Assembly (NCBI GenBank): GCA_900321265.1
Contig: ONVJ01000209.1
Coordinates: 1-7,651 of the forward strand
Reading direction: 5' to 3'
Length of the DNA stretch: 7,651 nucleotides
DNA from: an uncultured Eubacteriales bacterium
Lineage (GTDB): Bacteria > Bacillota > Clostridia > Oscillospirales > CAG-272
This document shows, one piece after another, positions 5,520-7,651 of this stretch; position 1 is the first letter of the stretch; every line of letters starts with the position of its first letter. The position numbers and the translations under genes are program-made. The notes below the pieces were generated by a model. That model had not been told where the DNA came from. It saw nothing but the letters and a program-made list of their open reading frames with translations, and did not search any database.

Positions 5520-7211
5520 ATGAAATTCTTCTTTGACCTCTCCCGCGTTGACGGCGACGCGGCCGGGCTGCTCCTTCATGCCGCGGCAAGATATCTTTAC
5601 GCCAGGGGGATCGGTCTTGCGCGCTCTTCCGGAGACCCCGGCTGCGGTTACACCCTGATTTTTGATATCGATAACACATACAGCGACGAGCGCTATACCC
5701 TCGAGCCCTTCGAAGGTGGAGTCTCTGTCCGCGCAGCTGACAAAGCGTCGCTCTTCGCCGCCTTCGGACGCTTCCTTGAGGAATCGGAATTTGACGGGCG
5801 GGGAGGATTTGCTCCTCCTCCCGAGCGGGTGGATTTCACCCCGAAGTCGCATCTGCGCGGCATTTATTTTGCAACGCATTACTACAATTTCTATCACAGC
5901 GCGCCGATGTGGAAGGTCTATACCGTGATCGAGGATCTCGCGCTCCGCGGATGCAACCTCCTCATGACCTGGTTCGACATGCATCACTTTACCTCGATGG
6001 AGGACGATGAGGCCAAAAAGCTGGTCTCCAGGATCCGCTCGATCATAAAGTACGCGAACCGCCTCGGGATCGGCGGGGCTTTCACCATGAACGCCAACGA
6101 GGCTTTCGCCGACTCACCGGCAGAGCTCCGGGCGGAATATGAGCCCCGGGGGAGATATTTTGCGAAGCCTCACGGACACTATCATGTCGAGCTCTGTCCC
6201 TCAAAGCCGGGCGGACTTGAGGAGATCCTCGCGGAGAGAAGAGCGATGTATGAGAAGTTTGCCGACCTCGACATCCGCTTCGTCTCCTTCTGGCCCTACG
6301 ACCAGGGCGGATGCACCTGCGAGGCCTGCGAGCCCTGGGGCGCAAACGGATTTCTGAAGATCCTTCCCGGATTCAGATCGCTGACGAAGGAATTCTTCCC
6401 GCAGGCGAAGATCATTCTTTCGACCTGGTATTTCGATCTCTTCTGCAGGGACGAATGGAGAGATTTCTACCCCCGCATGACCGACGGCACCCTCGACGGC
6501 GTCGATTACGTCCTCGCGAACTTCTTCAAGTCGGGCCTCCCTGAGGTTTTCAAGGAAAAGGGGATCCCCGAGGGCATAACCTTCATCGATTTTCCCGAGA
6601 TCAGCATGCATTCCTGCTCGCCCTGGGGAGGGTACGGAGCCAGCCTTCTGGCGCGTTTCCTTGACGAGGTCGACGAAAAATCCGAAGGGCTCTTCCGCGG
6701 AGGCTTCCCCTATTCCGAGGGGATATTCGAGGACTGCAACAAGTATATCTGCCTTGCGAGATACAGCGGCAGGTTTTCACGTTCCGCCGACGCCGTAAGA
6801 CAGTATGTGAAGCTGAATTTCTGCGTCACCGGCGATGCCCTCGACGAGCTGACCGACGCGGTCCTTAAGACCGAGACGGCGCTGCCGAGGAAGACGACGA
6901 GGGGCGGACGCGTCGTTCTTGAGATCCCTCCGGCGGAGGAGCCGCTGAAGGTCGAGATAGCCGACACGTCGGATATCGAATACTGTTTTGGCGTGTTCGA
7001 TAAATACAACAGTATCCTGCCCGAAAAGATAAAGAGCGAATGGAAGTTCAGGATCTTTTATCTCAGAACGCTTATCGACAGAGAGATCCTTGAAAACGAT
7101 TTCTTCCCGGGAAGGTCCGCCGCGGCGCAGGCTGCGCTCGCGGAGATCTCGCGGATCTGGTACGTGAACGAAAACACCGGCCCGAGGGTCACTCCGCCGC
7201 TCGGAAGATGA
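5520..7211 (+). CDS. Glycoside-hydrolase-like TIM-barrel protein (GH20/GH67/GH115-like), cytoplasmic
   Basis: A 563-residue protein with no signal peptide or membrane helix, so probably cytoplasmic. Residues 1 to about 108 look like the small alpha/beta domain that precedes the barrel in GH20, GH67 and related enzymes: YTLEPFEGGVSVRAADKASL followed by a helix. The barrel begins at RGIYF (113-117). Barrel-like strand ends carry WFDMHH (151-156), FWPYDQGG (257-264), STWYFD (301-306), FIDFPE (355-360) and PYSEGIFED (397-405). D153, D261, D357, E360 and E400 are therefore candidate catalytic or sugar-binding acids. C265, C267 and C270 form a CxCxxC cluster after the fourth segment, similar to a cysteine cluster seen in some related uncharacterised glycosidase-like proteins. 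A helical C-terminal part follows (about 405-563). A likely role is cleaving a glycoside, perhaps a uronic-acid or amino-sugar one, delivered by the upstream transporter. The fold call is fairly firm; the exact family and substrate are not. Confidence 0.7.
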   Translation: MKFFFDLSRVDGDAAGLLLHAAARYLYARGIGLARSSGDPGCGYTLIFDIDNTYSDERYTLEPFEGGVSVRAADKASLFAAFGRFLEESEFDGRGGFAPPPERVDFTPKSHLRGIYFATHYYNFYHSAPMWKVYTVIEDLALRGCNLLMTWFDMHHFTSMEDDEAKKLVSRIRSIIKYANRLGIGGAFTMNANEAFADSPAELRAEYEPRGRYFAKPHGHYHVELCPSKPGGLEEILAERRAMYEKFADLDIRFVSFWPYDQGGCTCEACEPWGANGFLKILPGFRSLTKEFFPQAKIILSTWYFDLFCRDEWRDFYPRMTDGTLDGVDYVLANFFKSGLPEVFKEKGIPEGITFIDFPEISMHSCSPWGGYGASLLARFLDEVDEKSEGLFRGGFPYSEGIFEDCNKYICLARYSGRFSRSADAVRQYVKLNFCVTGDALDELTDAVLKTETALPRKTTRGGRVVLEIPPAEEPLKVEIADTSDIEYCFGVFDKYNSILPEKIKSEWKFRIFYLRTLIDREILENDFFPGRSAAAQAALAEISRIWYVNENTGPRVTPPLGR

Positions 7212-7229
7212 TATTTGCCATACAAAACG

Positions 7230-7268
7230 CGCCTGCGGGGAAGGCGATTCTCATAGGGATGATGAGAA
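7230..7268. other. Two adjacent hairpins downstream of the glycosidase-like gene
   Basis: CGCCT (7230-7234) pairs with AGGCG (7242-7246) across a 7-base loop. One base later TTCTCAT (7248-7254) pairs perfectly with ATGAGAA (7262-7268), again across a 7-base loop. The pair starts 18 bases after the stop codon. No T-run follows, so they do not form a standard intrinsic terminator; protection of the mRNA 3' end or part of a structured RNA is possible. Confidence 0.5.
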
Positions 7269-7282
7269 CATATATATAGTGA

Positions 7283-7651
7283 GCATTTAAAGCACAACCG
7301 AAACAGAGGTTCAGTGAGCCTTTGACTTACGCTACACTCCGCGGAGTCGATACAGAGTATATTTTTGCAGACTCCGACGGCAATGCTATCCAGGGCTTCG
7401 TTAAAGACTTACGCAAAACAAAAACTGCGAGGAACGAAAAGAAGTTTGTCTTATGCGGTCCCGCAGTTTTTTGTCACAATGTCCGGTATATCGACTCCGC
7501 TCACGGAACTGTCTTCCAGTCTTATATTATTGTAGTATTATCTCAGTACATGAGGAATGATTTATCTTCGAAGAATAACAATCTATATGAATTTTTGAGG
7601 AAAAGATATCAAATATTGTGTTTTTTACAAAAGTCCCTTGACATGAATAAC
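7283..7651 (+). CDS. Unrecognised open frame running off the right edge (doubtful)
   Basis: After the TGA at 7280-7282 this frame has no stop for 123 codons up to the window edge, in DNA rich enough in A and T that stops should be frequent. The only early start candidate is TTG at 7322, with AGAGG (7305-7309) 12 bases upstream; the first ATG is at 7550. The peptide contains LRGVDTEYIFADSDGNAIQG and later YIDSAHGTVFQSYIIVVL, which look globular, but I recognise no family. Against it: G or C at the third position is about 50% over the first 60 codons, much like the surrounding DNA and lower than in the upstream genes. A strong terminator also lies inside it, and no good ribosome binding site is present. 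It could be a gene fragment, a transferred gene, or a chance open frame. Confidence 0.22.
7324..7414 (+). repeat. 9-base direct repeat GACTTACGC
   Basis: GACTTACGC occurs at 7324-7332 and 7406-7414, with 73 bases between the copies. The copies flank the palindrome and its pairing partner. The repeat is short, so chance is not excluded, but repeats this long are not expected often in 440 bases. Confidence 0.4.
7336..7347. other. Perfect 12-base palindrome
   Basis: ACTCCGCGGAGT is its own reverse complement. It could be an operator for a dimeric regulator, or one arm of competing RNA structures: CGGAGTC (7342-7348) is the exact complement of GACTCCG at 7370-7376 and again at 7493-7499. Confidence 0.4.
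7420..7472. terminator. Strong intrinsic terminator, probably bidirectional
   Basis: AAAAACTGCG (7420-7429) pairs perfectly with CGCAGTTTTT (7462-7471); the right arm ends in six T on the + strand. On the - strand the left arm reads CGCAGTTTTTG followed by TTTTG, also T-rich. The 32-base loop can hold a smaller pairing, GCGG (7455-7458) with CCGC (7461-7464), too tight to form alone. The site could end the long + transcript about 260 bases after the glycosidase-like gene, end a separate RNA, or serve a converging gene beyond the window. Confidence 0.65.

Larger units (their letters stand above)
7212..7651. other. 3' region without a confident gene; AT-rich and structure-rich
   Basis: No recognised gene follows the stop at 7211. 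By count, GC is about 40-50% per 60 bases up to 7500, then about 35% (7501-7560) and about 25% (7561-7651), well below the genes to the left. The region holds hairpins at 7230-7246 and 7248-7268, a short one at 7307-7320, a palindrome at 7336-7347, direct repeats at 7324/7406 and a terminator at 7420-7472. TTGACA at 7638-7643 matches a -35 box, but its -10 would lie beyond the window. A stop-free frame (7283 to the edge) is listed separately. This may be a long 3' UTR plus the leader of the next gene, a noncoding RNA, or decayed foreign DNA. Confidence 0.6.

Noticed and set aside
5301..5987. 228-codon - strand frame
   Set aside because: It spans the end of one gene, the terminator hairpin and the start of the next, with no recognisable domain.
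7638..7643. TTGACA as a promoter -35 box
   Set aside because: The match is perfect, but the -10 position falls outside the window, so it cannot be supported.
1..7651. tRNA, rRNA, insertion sequence or defence genes
   Set aside because: No cloverleaf, rRNA-like stretch, transposase motif or known defence domain was seen on either strand.

Overview
The window reads as a chromosomal fragment from a Gram-positive, Clostridia-type Firmicute, probably an uncultured gut or rumen lineage. This is inferred from three things. The capsule-regulation proteins are split in the Firmicutes way: a Wzz-like membrane adaptor, a separate BY-kinase and a PHP-type phosphatase. The solute-binding protein is a lipoprotein with a Firmicutes-style leader. 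The protein families are ones usually seen in Clostridia. All seven recognised genes lie on the + strand, are closely packed and are moderately GC-rich (local counts mostly about 50-65%). No tRNA, rRNA, CRISPR array or intact mobile element is visible.

Layout. Bases 1-1127 hold the 3' part of a two-domain protein: a carbohydrate-enzyme-like accessory domain followed by a complete endonuclease/exonuclease/phosphatase (EEP) domain. Bases 1169-3467 hold a tyrosine-phosphorylation module for exopolysaccharide or capsule chain-length control, in the order adaptor (CpsC/YveK-like), kinase (CpsD/YveL-like), phosphatase (CpsB/YwqE-like). The first two genes overlap by 14 bases and the third follows after 15 bases. 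Bases 3507-3815 encode a three-helix membrane protein that looks like a PQ-loop/SemiSWEET protein. Bases 3909-5438 encode a lipoprotein ABC-type sugar-binding protein with no permease genes in view. A terminator-like hairpin (5451-5499) separates it from 5520-7211, a cytoplasmic glycoside-hydrolase-like TIM-barrel protein.

Bases 7212-7651 carry no confidently called gene. GC falls from about 40-50% to about 25-35% towards the end. The stretch contains two adjacent hairpins, a third short hairpin, a 12-base palindrome, two 9-base direct repeats, alternative pairing partners and a strong, nearly bidirectional terminator. A stop-free frame (7283 to the window edge, 123 codons) also runs through it. 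These two readings, structured untranslated RNA or an unrecognised 5' gene part, compete.

How the parts may work together (inference): the kinase/adaptor/phosphatase trio would set polymer length or export of a surface glycan. The binding lipoprotein, the SemiSWEET-like protein and the cytoplasmic hydrolase suggest uptake and breakdown of a sugar or glycoside. The most distinctive direct observation is the kinase's C-terminal tail: seven perfect KYG tripeptides encoded with varied synonymous codons. I did not find a clearly new defence or mobile system. The 3' noncoding-like region is the least explained part.
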